Of a DNA stretch of 64,000 bases, positions 17,630-27,708 are shown piece after piece; the first letter of the stretch is position 1; the number at the start of each line of letters is the position of its first letter. The notes under the pieces are model-generated. The model was not told the DNA's origin and made no database searches. It saw only the letters and a program-made list of their open reading frames with translations. Source of the DNA: G963665085 sp963665085 (GTDB lineage: Bacteria; Bacteroidota; Bacteroidia; Bacteroidales; JAAAOM01); NCBI GenBank assembly GCA_963665085.2, contig CAXXXS010000001.1, positions 3,410,001 to 3,474,000 of the forward strand, read 5' to 3'. Both the position numbers and the translations under genes were made by a program.

Positions 17630-18790
17630 ATGGATACCACAATAACTAATTTAGAAATCATTGACTTAATCCGTGCCGGAGAAAACAGTACAGTTGAGTT
17701 AAAGCAAGATACAATACACCAGGAATCATTATTGCAGGAAATTGTTGCATTTGCCAATACCGAAGGTGGAATCATCATCTTTGGAGTAGAAGATAACACA
17801 GACAATATCGTGGGCTTGACCAAGGCTCAGATTGATGATATTGACAAGAAAGTTGCAAACATTACCAACGACCTGATTAAACCGTTCCTCCAAATAATTA
17901 CAAAGACTGTAATCATTGAGGAAAAACTGTTATTCCTGATTTTTGTACCCAAGGGAGACAACAAACCTTATAACACTAAAGGAGCTATTTTTGTGCGACA
18001 AGGAAGTACCAAAAGGGCTTTAACCGATAAAGATGAGATTCTCAGACTGTATCAAAGCTCAGGAAACCTGTATGCAGATGAGATGTTGATTGAGAATAGC
18101 TCGGTGAATGATGTGAATTTTGAAAAGGTTCATGCCTATCTGAAGAAACAGAATAAAGATGTGAAATCAATTGATGAGCGACTGCTTGTTAACCTTGGCA
18201 TCCTTAAGAAAGGAAAGCTAACATTAGGAGGATTGGTTTTCTTTGGTAAAAATCCGCAACAATACAAGCCTGTCTTTCTGATTAAAGCTGTTTCATTCTT
18301 TGGCAATAAAATTGGAGGAACTGATTACCGGGACAGCATTGATATAGAAGGGACAATACCTGAATTATTTGATGGAGGTATGCACTTTCTTAGAAATAAT
18401 CTGAAACATACTCAGCAGGGACAGAATTTCAATACCACAGGTAAGCTTGAAATATCTGAAATAGCATTGGAGGAATTATTGCAGAATGCTTTAATTCACA
18501 GGGATTACCTTAAAAACTCCCCCATCAGATTATTGGTGTTTGATGATAGAATAGAAATAATTAGTCCGGGAAAATTACCCAATAGCCTTACTATTGAAAA
18601 CATTAAAATGGGTAATGCAGTTGTGCGAAATAACCTCATGGTAAGCTATTGCAGTAAAGTGATGAATTATCGTGGTCTTGGTTCAGGGGTTTCCCGTGCT
18701 TTGGACGAACAACCCAACGTTGAGCTTATAAATGATGTTGAAGGAGAACAATTCAAAGTTATAATCCCAAGACCAAAAACTCAAGAATAA
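17630..18790 (+). CDS. AlbA_2 (Schlafen-like) ATP-binding protein, 386 aa
   Basis: The N-terminal AlbA_2/divergent Schlafen domain has 'AGENSTVELKQDTIHQESLLQEI' and 'FANTEGGIIIFGVEDN' (about 14-60). The C-terminal half ('LEELLQNALIHRDYL', 'IEIISPGKLPNSLTIENI', 'RGLGSGVSRAL') is the GHKL-like segment common in this family. Schlafen-type domains act on RNA or as regulators in several defence contexts. It lies between the PHP-ATPase and PLD-helicase genes on the same strand. Confidence 0.7.
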   Translation: MDTTITNLEIIDLIRAGENSTVELKQDTIHQESLLQEIVAFANTEGGIIIFGVEDNTDNIVGLTKAQIDDIDKKVANITNDLIKPFLQIITKTVIIEEKLLFLIFVPKGDNKPYNTKGAIFVRQGSTKRALTDKDEILRLYQSSGNLYADEMLIENSSVNDVNFEKVHAYLKKQNKDVKSIDERLLVNLGILKKGKLTLGGLVFFGKNPQQYKPVFLIKAVSFFGNKIGGTDYRDSIDIEGTIPELFDGGMHFLRNNLKHTQQGQNFNTTGKLEISEIALEELLQNALIHRDYLKNSPIRLLVFDDRIEIISPGKLPNSLTIENIKMGNAVVRNNLMVSYCSKVMNYRGLGSGVSRALDEQPNVELINDVEGEQFKVIIPRPKTQE

Positions 18791-18820
18791 CCAACTTGAC
18801 ACTAAGGAGAAAACAATGCT

Positions 18821-21800
18821 ATGATATTAGACAACGAAAACAAGGAACTTAAAGTCCACGAATGGATTTCTAAATATACAGAAGAGGGTAAATTTGATTT
18901 GGTGACCGGGTATTTCACTATTGGGGCATTAGCTCATATGTCAAAAAAAATAAATGACAAAATAAATGAATTTAGGCTCGTTCTTGGTGATATTGTGAAT
19001 ATTGATACAGAAGAAAATAGACCACTTGACCTTTTAAACGAAAATATCACTATTGAAGCAGCATTGAAGCTAAATAGTGTATCTCAGGAGGCTGTGAATT
19101 TCTTAAAACAAGACCATGTAAAAGCAAAAACCTTAGAGCCAAACTTTTGCCATGCAAAAGTTTATCTGTTTAACCCTACCAAGGACGATGATAGAGACAA
19201 GTATTTTATTTCAGGGAGTTCAAATCTTACCGAAGCAGGAGTTGGATTAAAACAAACCAACAATGTTGAACTTAACATTGCCGAAACAGGGAATAATAAT
19301 CAATATAAGGAACTTGTTGAGTGGTTTGAAAGTCTGTGGAATAAACCTCAAGCCCATTCAAATAAAACAATTATTCACAAAAATGGGGAACATACTAAGA
19401 TAGATTTTAAAGAATATTTGATTGGCGAAATTGAAAAGATTTTTATTAAATACACACCGAGAGAGATTTATTATAAAATCCTATTTGAACTCTTTGGAAA
19501 TCAAATATTAGAAACAGAAGATGACCCTGAGTTTAATCGGCAAGTCGGCAGGTTGGAAAATAGTGTTATATACAATAGCCTATATGATTTTCAGAAAAAA
19601 GGTGTTCTTAGTTTAATCAAAATGCTTCAAAAGTATAACGGAGCAATTCTAGCTGATGCAGTTGGTTTGGGTAAAACGTGGAGTGCTTTAGCTGTAATGA
19701 AATATTTTCAATTGCAAGGGCGTGAAGTGTTGTTGTTGTGCCCTAAAAAATTGGAGCATAACTGGAATAGGTACAAAAAACATCAGGAATCAAAATTTGA
19801 AAAAGACCAGTTCGATTTTTTTATTCGCTTTCACACAGATATGAGTAGTGAACGAATGGAGAAATATTGTGATAGAGCTGATAAGCTTTTTACTAATGAC
19901 AAACCAAAACTGATTGTCATTGATGAAAGTCACAACCTAAGAAATGACAAATCAAACCGCTATAAGTTCTTACTTGATAATATTATCAAACCCAATGAAG
20001 ATTTAAAGGTATTATTGCTATCGGCAACACCCATAAACAACTCCTTAAATGATATTCGTAATCAGTTTAAGTTAATGGTTAAGGGCGACAATAAAGGATA
20101 TGAAGAATCTTTAGGAATTCGTAATCTTGAGGCTTCATTCAGGTCTGCCCAACAAGCATTCAATGATTGGCGTGAGGAGGAAAAACCTAAAATCAGTAGT
20201 TTTATAAAAAGCTTACCTGCTAACTTCTTTACGCTTACCGATTCTTTAACGGTTGCACGAACTAGACAAATGATTGACGGACATCAAAAAGGTTTGGTAT
20301 TCCCCGAAAAAGTAAAACCTATTAATCTATTTGTTACTCCAAACGAGCTTGGAAACTTTGAGAGTTTTGAAGAATTATTTGAGCATTTTCCGCCAATGTT
20401 ATCGGGCTATCAGCCATCATTTTACGTGGATATTGACGATAGTGAAAAGAATGTTCTGCATGATGAACGTCAACGAGACAGGTTTCTTGTAAAAATGATG
20501 TACATCCTTATGGTAAAACGATTAGAATCTTCTTGGTTTTCGTTTTACTCTACCGTAGGGAAAATTAAAGACCACCACCAAAATGCTCTAAATAAAATCA
20601 AAAGTTATCTTGAAAGTAAAAACAATGATATAATTGAAGATAATGATGGTTTATTTACTGATGATGAGCTAGAAGACCAATTTGAGGAATATACACTTGG
20701 AAAGAAACGTAAAATTAGTTTGGCTGAAATTGATGAAGCTGGAAATATCCAAAACTTCAAAAAAGACCTCAAAAAGGACTTAGATGCCCTTGATAATCTG
20801 CACATAAACCTTCAAAAATTTGAAAATAATCTCAACAAAGAACTAAAACTACCCAATAACTTAAATTCATCGGACAATAAGTTACAGGAACTGATAAAAC
20901 AGATTCAAAACAAAAGAATCAAAGGGGAAAACAATAACAATCAAAAGTTGGTGATTTTTACAGTTTATCGTGATACAGCCAAATATCTGTTTGACCAACT
21001 TAAAGCTAGAGGATTTGAACGTATTGCTATGATTTCCGGTTCTGGTTCCTTTACTTGGGATTCCGAGGAGGAAACAAAACTGTTTGAACCAATATTAGAA
21101 CGATTTGCTCCTTATACAAAGCTATACAGAGAGAAAGAGTGGAATTTTGAGGTTAATACAAAAGAGAAAGACAATTATTTGAATTGGGTTGAGTATATTT
21201 CAAACAACCATCCTAAAACCTATCAGAAATTACAAAAACCAATTGATATACTTATTGCAACCGATGCGTTAAGTGAGGGACAAAACTTACAGGATGCCGA
21301 TATGGTAATAAATTACGATATACATTGGAATCCAGTAAGAATAGTCCAAAGAATGGGACGTATTGACCGATTAGGCTCTCCAAACGATAAAATCTTTGGC
21401 ATTAACTTCTGGCCATCAAACAATATTAACTCATATCTCGACCTGCAAGGACGAATAGAGCAAAGAATGGCAGCCATGAAATTAGCTGGTTCTGAAGTGC
21501 ATCTTGAATTTTCAGACTCCTTTAAAGAAATGGCACAGGATGAAAATCTTGAAAACAGACTTAAATCCCGTATGATGCAACAAATGGAAACTACTTGGGA
21601 CGACATTGAAGTAAGTGACCAGGGATTAGGCTTTGATGACCTTTCACTTGAAAGATACAGACAAGACTTATTGGAAGAGTTTAATCAGGACAAAGAAAAA
21701 TATAAACGAATGCCGAAAGGTGTTTATACGGGTTTTAAAGCGAATAGCGAAGTTTGCCCAGAGGATGGGATTATTGCTTTAATGGGCTATCCAGCCAAGC

Positions 21801-22204
21801 CTGATAAATCTAAAGACCATGATTACAAAGTTTTTGAACTTATTTATATTGACAATAACGGAGAACAAATATTGCTAAATCAGAAAGAAGTATTGGATGC
21901 AATTACTCATCATAAGGATTTAGAACGATTTGTCCCTAATGCTATCGACAATGGAGATGAAACGGCTATACAAATATTAGTAACTGCTTTAAAAAAATAC
22001 CTTGACAGACAAAAAGCAGACGTTGAGAAACAAGCTGATGGCTCTGAGAAAAAGGTAATGGGTAAAGAATCAAAAGACTTACTGGCAAAGCTTCGCAAAG
22101 GAGATAAGAAAGCTGTTGAACGTGTTAAACAGAACGTGACTGTTGATGAAAAATACCAGCTCACAAATTTCGATTTAATTACATGGTTTATAGTTACAAA
22201 CTAA
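18821..22204 (+). CDS. PLD-nuclease plus SNF2-type helicase, 1,127 aa
   Basis: Residues about 1-180 form a phospholipase-D-type nuclease domain ('CHAKVYLF' ... 'SGSSNLTEAGVG', the HxK motif near residue 110). A SNF2-like superfamily 2 translocase follows: motif I 'DAVGLGKTW' near 280, motif II 'IDESHN' near 367, motif III 'LLLSATPINN' near 400, and C-terminal motifs 'IATDALSEGQNLQDADMVI' and 'QRMGRIDRLG' (about 810-855). Such PLD-SNF2 fusions pair with N6-adenine methyltransferases in restriction-like systems. It ends 16 bp before the methyltransferase gene. It would be the translocating effector. Confidence 0.8.
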   Translation: MILDNENKELKVHEWISKYTEEGKFDLVTGYFTIGALAHMSKKINDKINEFRLVLGDIVNIDTEENRPLDLLNENITIEAALKLNSVSQEAVNFLKQDHVKAKTLEPNFCHAKVYLFNPTKDDDRDKYFISGSSNLTEAGVGLKQTNNVELNIAETGNNNQYKELVEWFESLWNKPQAHSNKTIIHKNGEHTKIDFKEYLIGEIEKIFIKYTPREIYYKILFELFGNQILETEDDPEFNRQVGRLENSVIYNSLYDFQKKGVLSLIKMLQKYNGAILADAVGLGKTWSALAVMKYFQLQGREVLLLCPKKLEHNWNRYKKHQESKFEKDQFDFFIRFHTDMSSERMEKYCDRADKLFTNDKPKLIVIDESHNLRNDKSNRYKFLLDNIIKPNEDLKVLLLSATPINNSLNDIRNQFKLMVKGDNKGYEESLGIRNLEASFRSAQQAFNDWREEEKPKISSFIKSLPANFFTLTDSLTVARTRQMIDGHQKGLVFPEKVKPINLFVTPNELGNFESFEELFEHFPPMLSGYQPSFYVDIDDSEKNVLHDERQRDRFLVKMMYILMVKRLESSWFSFYSTVGKIKDHHQNALNKIKSYLESKNNDIIEDNDGLFTDDELEDQFEEYTLGKKRKISLAEIDEAGNIQNFKKDLKKDLDALDNLHINLQKFENNLNKELKLPNNLNSSDNKLQELIKQIQNKRIKGENNNNQKLVIFTVYRDTAKYLFDQLKARGFERIAMISGSGSFTWDSEEETKLFEPILERFAPYTKLYREKEWNFEVNTKEKDNYLNWVEYISNNHPKTYQKLQKPIDILIATDALSEGQNLQDADMVINYDIHWNPVRIVQRMGRIDRLGSPNDKIFGINFWPSNNINSYLDLQGRIEQRMAAMKLAGSEVHLEFSDSFKEMAQDENLENRLKSRMMQQMETTWDDIEVSDQGLGFDDLSLERYRQDLLEEFNQDKEKYKRMPKGVYTGFKANSEVCPEDGIIALMGYPAKPDKSKDHDYKVFELIYIDNNGEQILLNQKEVLDAITHHKDLERFVPNAIDNGDETAIQILVTALKKYLDRQKADVEKQADGSEKKVMGKESKDLLAKLRKGDKKAVERVKQNVTVDEKYQLTNFDLITWFIVTN

Positions 22205-22220
22205 ACTGAAAACATTCTAT

Positions 22221-25034
22221 ATGAAACTTAATATATTCCACCGATTTGATATTTTGGCAGCAACCAAAGCCTTGTTTGCCGACCTCAAAATTCCTGTTAA
22301 TTATGTAGCTGATGAACCTACTACTGCCAAAGAAATATTACAGGATACATTTAAAGAGAATGAGACTTTTCAGCTTATTAACGATGTGTATTTTGCAGGA
22401 ATGGTTGATGATGCTGCTTTCAATAAAACAGAAAGTATTGCTAAAGAAAATATTAAATCTGACTACGATGGCATTTTACTTTTTGCCATTACTTTACACC
22501 AACGTAACAATGATTTGCTTCCATCCCGTTCGCAATTGGCTGAAATATCAAGGGCTTTTAACAGGGAGTTTTATTACACTCCTGTTGTAATTGTGTTTAA
22601 ATACAAGGATTCAAAAAATGAATATGTTGCATTTTCCAACACAGAACGTTTGCCTTACAAACAGGCTTGGAGAGAAGGAGAAAAGGCTGGCAAAGTTTCA
22701 TTGTTAAGAGACATTAATATTGAAAAACCCCATGCCGGGCATGAGCGAATAATTGAAGAGTTACGTATTCCTACAAGTGGTAAAAATGCCGTAGATTCTT
22801 TTGATAAGCTTTATAAATATTGGCAAGAGGTTTTTAGTGTTAGTGTTCTTAACAAGCGATTCTATCAGGAACTTTCAAACTGGTATTTTTGGGCAGTTAA
22901 GCAGGTTACTTTCCCCAACAAACCAACCGAAGCCGATGCTATTAAGAAAAATGCCAAGTTGGATGATTTAATTCAGGAACACAATGCCACCAATGTAATT
23001 CGTTTGCTTACCCGTTTGTTATTTACTTGGTTTATTAAGGAAAAAAAACTGATTCCCGAGGAACTGTTCGACCTCGAAGCTTTGCAAAAAAATATTTTGA
23101 ATGATATTGCACCGTATCACGAAAATGGCTTGTTTAATCAAGCAAATAAAGACAGTGTTTATTACAGGGCAATTCTGCAAAACTTGTTTTTTGCTTCGTT
23201 AAATTGTCCAATAAAGTCTGAAGGACAGGATAAAAGAAGCAGACGATTTAGATTGAATAATTATTATGGTCAGGACAGAGGTAACGATTGGCTTTACAAG
23301 TACGAAAACTATTTTAAAAACACAGACACATTTCTTGAATTAATGAATAAAACTGTGCCCTTCTTGAATGGTGGTCTATTCGAATGTTTAGATAACAAAA
23401 CAAAGAATATGTATATTGATGGTTTTTCAGATAATATGTCAGAAGGTGAACTTCTAATTGTTCCCGATTACCTGTTTTTTGGCACTCCCGAAGAGGTTGA
23501 TTTAAGCACCGAATACGGCGTTAATAATAACATCACAAAGAAAGCAGCAGTTAAGGGATTGATAAACATTCTGAAATCGTACAAGTTTACCATTACTGAA
23601 AATACCCCGATTGAAGAAGACGTTGCACTCGACCCCGAATTATTGGGTAAAGTATTTGAAAACCTATTGGCAAGTTACAACCCCGAAACCAAAACAACTG
23701 CACGTAAACAAACAGGCTCGTTTTATACACCTCGTGAGATTGTTAACTATATGGTTGACGAAAGCTTGATTGCTTACCTGAAAAATGCAGTTACCGATTG
23801 GGAAATGTACGAAAATCAGGTGGACGAAAAATTACACCAACTGGCTTCGTTCGATGCAAAAAACCCATTTGCCGAGAATCAGAAACTTACCCGTGATATA
23901 GTTTCAGCCCTCGACCGTTGTAAAATACTCGACCCTGCTTGCGGTTCGGGTGCTTTCCCAATGGGTGTGCTTCAAAAAATGGTGAATATGTTGCAAAAAC
24001 TCGACCCTGAGAACCTTATTTGGAAAGAGGTGCAAATACAAAAAGTGCAAGAAGAAACCAGCGAAGTATTTAAAACCATTGACGATAAAGCTGAGCGGGA
24101 AGAAAAACTGAAAGAAATAAACAATGCTTTTGACCAACGGGTAAACGACCCCGATTATGCCCGTAAACTCTATCTGATTGAAAATTGCATTTATGGTGTG
24201 GACATACAACCTATAGCCACGCAAATTTCAAAACTACGTTTCTTTATTTCATTGGTAGTTGACCAAAAAAGCAATACCAAAATCGATGAAAATTTTGGCA
24301 TACGCCCATTACCAAACCTTGAAACTAAATTTGTAAATGCAAACACGCTAATAGGAATTGATAAACCTGATGCACAGCTTAGTTTGTACGATACCAAAGA
24401 AGTTATAGAATTTGAATCAGAATTAAAAAAAGTAAGGCATAAGCTGTTTAGTGCCCGAACCAAAGATACAAAACTAAAATACCGCCAGCGCGATGAAGAA
24501 TTGCGAAATGCTATTGCATCAGAATTAGAAAAAAGCGGTTGGAAAAGTGATAATGCTCAGAAGTTAGCAAAATGGGACCCGTATGACCAAAACGCTTCCT
24601 CACCGTTTTTTGACCCCGAATGGATGTTTGATATTGCGAATGGATTTGATATAGTAATTGGGAATCCTCCTTATGGAATTTCTTTTACAAAAGAGGAAAT
24701 TAAAAATTTCAGAAAATGTTTTGATGTTGTAGTTGGTCATTCCGAAGCATATTATCTTTTTGTTGAGAAGAGTTTACTTTTTATGCGAAAAAAAGGAACT
24801 CTTTCTTTTATTACCCCGAATGCTTGGCTGTCAAATAAATATGCTAAAGGATTGAGAAGAGTAGTCCTGAAAAAATCAAATCTTGAAAGATTAATAAATT
24901 TAAACAAGCAATTTGTTTTTGAAAATGCAGGTGTTGAAACATGTATTTTTCAAATTTCAAAAAAAGAGCCAGTATCTGAAATTATTGTTGGAAATGATAT
25001 AAGTATCGAAAGCCAATATGTTTTAATATTCTAA
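22221..25034 (+). pseudogene. Eco57I-type N6-adenine DNA methyltransferase, 5' part (catalytic), truncated by an IS
   Basis: About 933 native codons are followed by four codons read from the IS and a stop. 'KQTGSFYTPREIVNYMVDESL', motif I 'ILDPACGSGAFPMGVLQKM' (about residue 570) and the catalytic 'VIGNPPYGI' (about 812) identify an Eco57I/PglX-like adenine methyltransferase. Joining 25019 to 26742 restores one frame ('ESQY' + 'IYKKDLW'), so the intact protein was about 1,255 aa. The missing C-terminus is the target-recognition region. This part keeps all catalytic motifs but probably cannot select its site alone. Confidence 0.8.
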
Positions 25035-26738
25035 AAAAAAGAAAAAAAATCTCGTTTTTGTTTTTTAAGCAGCAATGTTAAGTTCTTGATACAATGCATA
25101 CAATCCTTCTTTAATGTGTTTTTGCGTTATCTCTAATTTATCAAGAGCATTATCGCTTCCAAGAGACTGTTTTGTTAAACTGTCAGACAATAAGGGCGTT
25201 AAGAAGTACCTGTTGTGGGAATAAGCAATATTTATCCACACATAACCTTTCTCTGTAACCCTATAATAATTAGAGTTTTGACGTTTTTCAACCAACCCCC
25301 TTGCCTTCAATTTATCCATCTGGTAGCGTATTTCTGCAGTTTTAGAGAAATGAACTGAAAGATAACGCATTAACTCCTTTGTACGAAACCATTCTGTTGA
25401 AAACCGAGGGTTTGATAATATTGCTAATACTGCAATCATTTTGGGGTTTCTTTGGTCGGGTGCAGCTACCCGTTTCCCTTTTTCTGTGTATACCGCATTG
25501 GTAAACTCGTTTTCGTAATCCCCTAAGAGTGATGCATCTATTTTAGCAATGGCAGTAAAGAAGCGGTTATTGCACCCGAAGCCGTACCAGTAGTAGCCCT
25601 TTATTTCAAATATTGGCTTTTGTAATTTAGCCCCAGGCAACCTGGGGTTATTGATAGTGGTTTCGACCCGGAGCAAATAACCGCCTTTATTGTACATCTT
25701 AATGGAATTGCCTTGTATCCAGTGCTTGGAACAGGCTTTTTGATAATAGGTTTTATTGGTGCTCTTGCTTTGTTTTCTTTCTCTTTTTAATTCGAACAGT
25801 TTGCTTAAACTGTTTGGGGCTCCTATGCTATGATGCTTCTCAAGGACCTTGTCATACAACCGCTCGAAGTAAGGCTTATTTTTGAAAACTACATTGCTAC
25901 ATACCTCGCATTGGCAGGTGTACCAATTATGCTTAAGTATTGATGAGCACGTAGAACGTTCGCCTTTATCAAAGCGGAACCATTTGTCCATCCAGTAGCT
26001 TATGCGTTTGTCTATAATGCTGCCCTTAAAACCTTTAATTAAGTTTTCTACATAGGCTTCATCGTCTATTTTTAGAAAGGCATTGTCCTGCATTTTGTAT
26101 CCAATCCCTTTTTTGTCCAGTTGCCTACGTAAGTACCAATGCCCATTACAATAAAATTGGCAATGAAATGGTAAGCCTGATGATATCTTCAAACAACAAA
26201 ACCCCAATTCCGAATCGTTTATATAGATGTAGTGTTGTGTTACTTGCTTCTTCATCCAGAACATTTTGGTAAAAAGAGAACCCTTTTTTGTTGTAAGTTG
26301 TTTGTTCCAATAACAACTCATAAACTCCAATGACTTGATAATGCAAACCACTCCCAGTTTTTTTTGGTTGAAATAATACTCTTCTACATAGGATTGCATT
26401 TCCATTTCTTTGCCACCATGGTTATCCCGCCATAAAATCGGCACATCAAATTTTACTGCCAGTTTCTTTATATGGCTATTTAATTGGTCTGAAAAAAGTT
26501 TAAATATTCCATTGGTGTGTTTTGAAAAACCTAAATTACGAAGTAGGGTAATGACACTTGCCGGACGGAACATACTTCGAATATAACCGCGTACTATTAT
26601 ACGGTCGAAAAAACTATAACTGAAATTTATATGGCTAGAAAAATCGGATGTGAATTTATTTTGTAATAACACTGTTTGCCTTTTTTGCATAAAGGTAAAA
26701 ATATAACTCTTAGGCCAACCATGAGACCTTTAGGTCGC
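25020..26738 (-). mobile_element. Unclassified insertion sequence, copy 2 (1,719 bp)
   Basis: Same length and ends as the copy at 1802-3520, with a single synonymous difference that I found (25824). Flanked by TAT at 25017-25019 and 26739-26741. It inserted opposite in direction to the methyltransferase gene. Near-identity of the copies means transposition was recent and occurred between the chromosome and the virus-like element. Confidence 0.85.
25065..26690 (-). CDS. Putative transposase/mobility protein, identical to that at 1847-3472 (541 aa)
   Basis: Same protein sequence as the copy in the integron region, with the same possible C-x-C-x2-C zinc site and C-terminal winged helix. It is intact, so both IS copies may be active. 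No known transposase catalytic signature is evident to me. Confidence 0.6.
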   Translation of the reverse strand: MQKRQTVLLQNKFTSDFSSHINFSYSFFDRIIVRGYIRSMFRPASVITLLRNLGFSKHTNGIFKLFSDQLNSHIKKLAVKFDVPILWRDNHGGKEMEMQSYVEEYYFNQKKLGVVCIIKSLEFMSCYWNKQLTTKKGSLFTKMFWMKKQVTQHYIYINDSELGFCCLKISSGLPFHCQFYCNGHWYLRRQLDKKGIGYKMQDNAFLKIDDEAYVENLIKGFKGSIIDKRISYWMDKWFRFDKGERSTCSSILKHNWYTCQCEVCSNVVFKNKPYFERLYDKVLEKHHSIGAPNSLSKLFELKRERKQSKSTNKTYYQKACSKHWIQGNSIKMYNKGGYLLRVETTINNPRLPGAKLQKPIFEIKGYYWYGFGCNNRFFTAIAKIDASLLGDYENEFTNAVYTEKGKRVAAPDQRNPKMIAVLAILSNPRFSTEWFRTKELMRYLSVHFSKTAEIRYQMDKLKARGLVEKRQNSNYYRVTEKGYVWINIAYSHNRYFLTPLLSDSLTKQSLGSDNALDKLEITQKHIKEGLYALYQELNIAA

Positions 26739-27707
26739 TATATTTATAAGAAAGATTTGTGGCAAAATCAAGAAAATAACATTATTGCATTTTCGGAAAA
26801 TACAAATGTTGGATTGATTTGGGAAATAATTTTATCTGCAAAAATGAAAATTGATGACGTTCTCGATATATCAAATGGCTTTAAACCATATCAGGTTGGA
26901 TATGGTTTAAATCGAGAAGGCGTACCTCTAAATAATGATGATGTATCCAATAAAATTTATCATTCAAAAATAAAAGAAGATGATACATACGTTCCACAAT
27001 TAAAGGGAAAAAATGTAAAAAAATACAGTTTAGATTGGACTGAAGGCTATATAAGTTGGGGGAAATGGCTAATGTCTCCAAAGGATATCAAATATTATAT
27101 AAATAAAAAAATATTAATTAGACAGATAATATCAAATACGCTTATTTGTGCAATTGATGAGGAAAATTATTTTGCAGACCAAACACTTTATATTGGTATT
27201 GAAAAGCCTAATACAAATATTTCAATTGAATATTGTACAGGTTATTTAAATAGTAAAGTATTAGGATTCTTTTTTAGAACCTATTACTCAGAAGATGATG
27301 ATTTATTTCCTAAAATAAAAGTAAATGAATTAAAAAACTTACCTATTAAAGTGGGGAATGAAAATTTTAATAGTATTATTTCTCTCCTTGTGATATTAAT
27401 GCAGTTTTATGCAAAAAAGCAGCAGAACTTCACTTTTATAGAAAAAATAGTAGATGCACTCTTTTTTGAACTTTTCTTTTTTGACCACATGCGTGAAAAA
27501 GAAATTGATGTTATGCAATTTGTGGAACAAGATTTACAAGTAGCATTGCAAGAGAGGAATTTTGAACAACTAGATGACGTTCAAAAATCGGAAATTATTG
27601 AAAGCTTGCATAAAATATGGACACATCCCGATAATGAAGTACGCAACCGTATAAAGCTCTTTGCCGTTCGTAGTCCTGAAATTTTAAAACCGATATTGGA
27701 AAGCTAA
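26721..27707 (+). pseudogene. Eco57I-type methyltransferase, 3' part (specificity region), about 329 aa
   Basis: From 26742 this is the C-terminal continuation of the 22221 methyltransferase. 'KIDDVLDISNGFKPYQVGYGLN' and 'YVPQLKGKNVKKYSLDWTEGYISWGKWLMSP' match the TaqI-like C-terminal specificity domain of such enzymes. The IS right end supplies an in-frame ATG at 26721 ('MRPLGRYIYKKD'), so a separate specificity polypeptide could be made and might complement the catalytic half in trans. It ends 1 bp before the next gene's ATG. Confidence 0.7.
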
Positions 27708-27708
27708 G

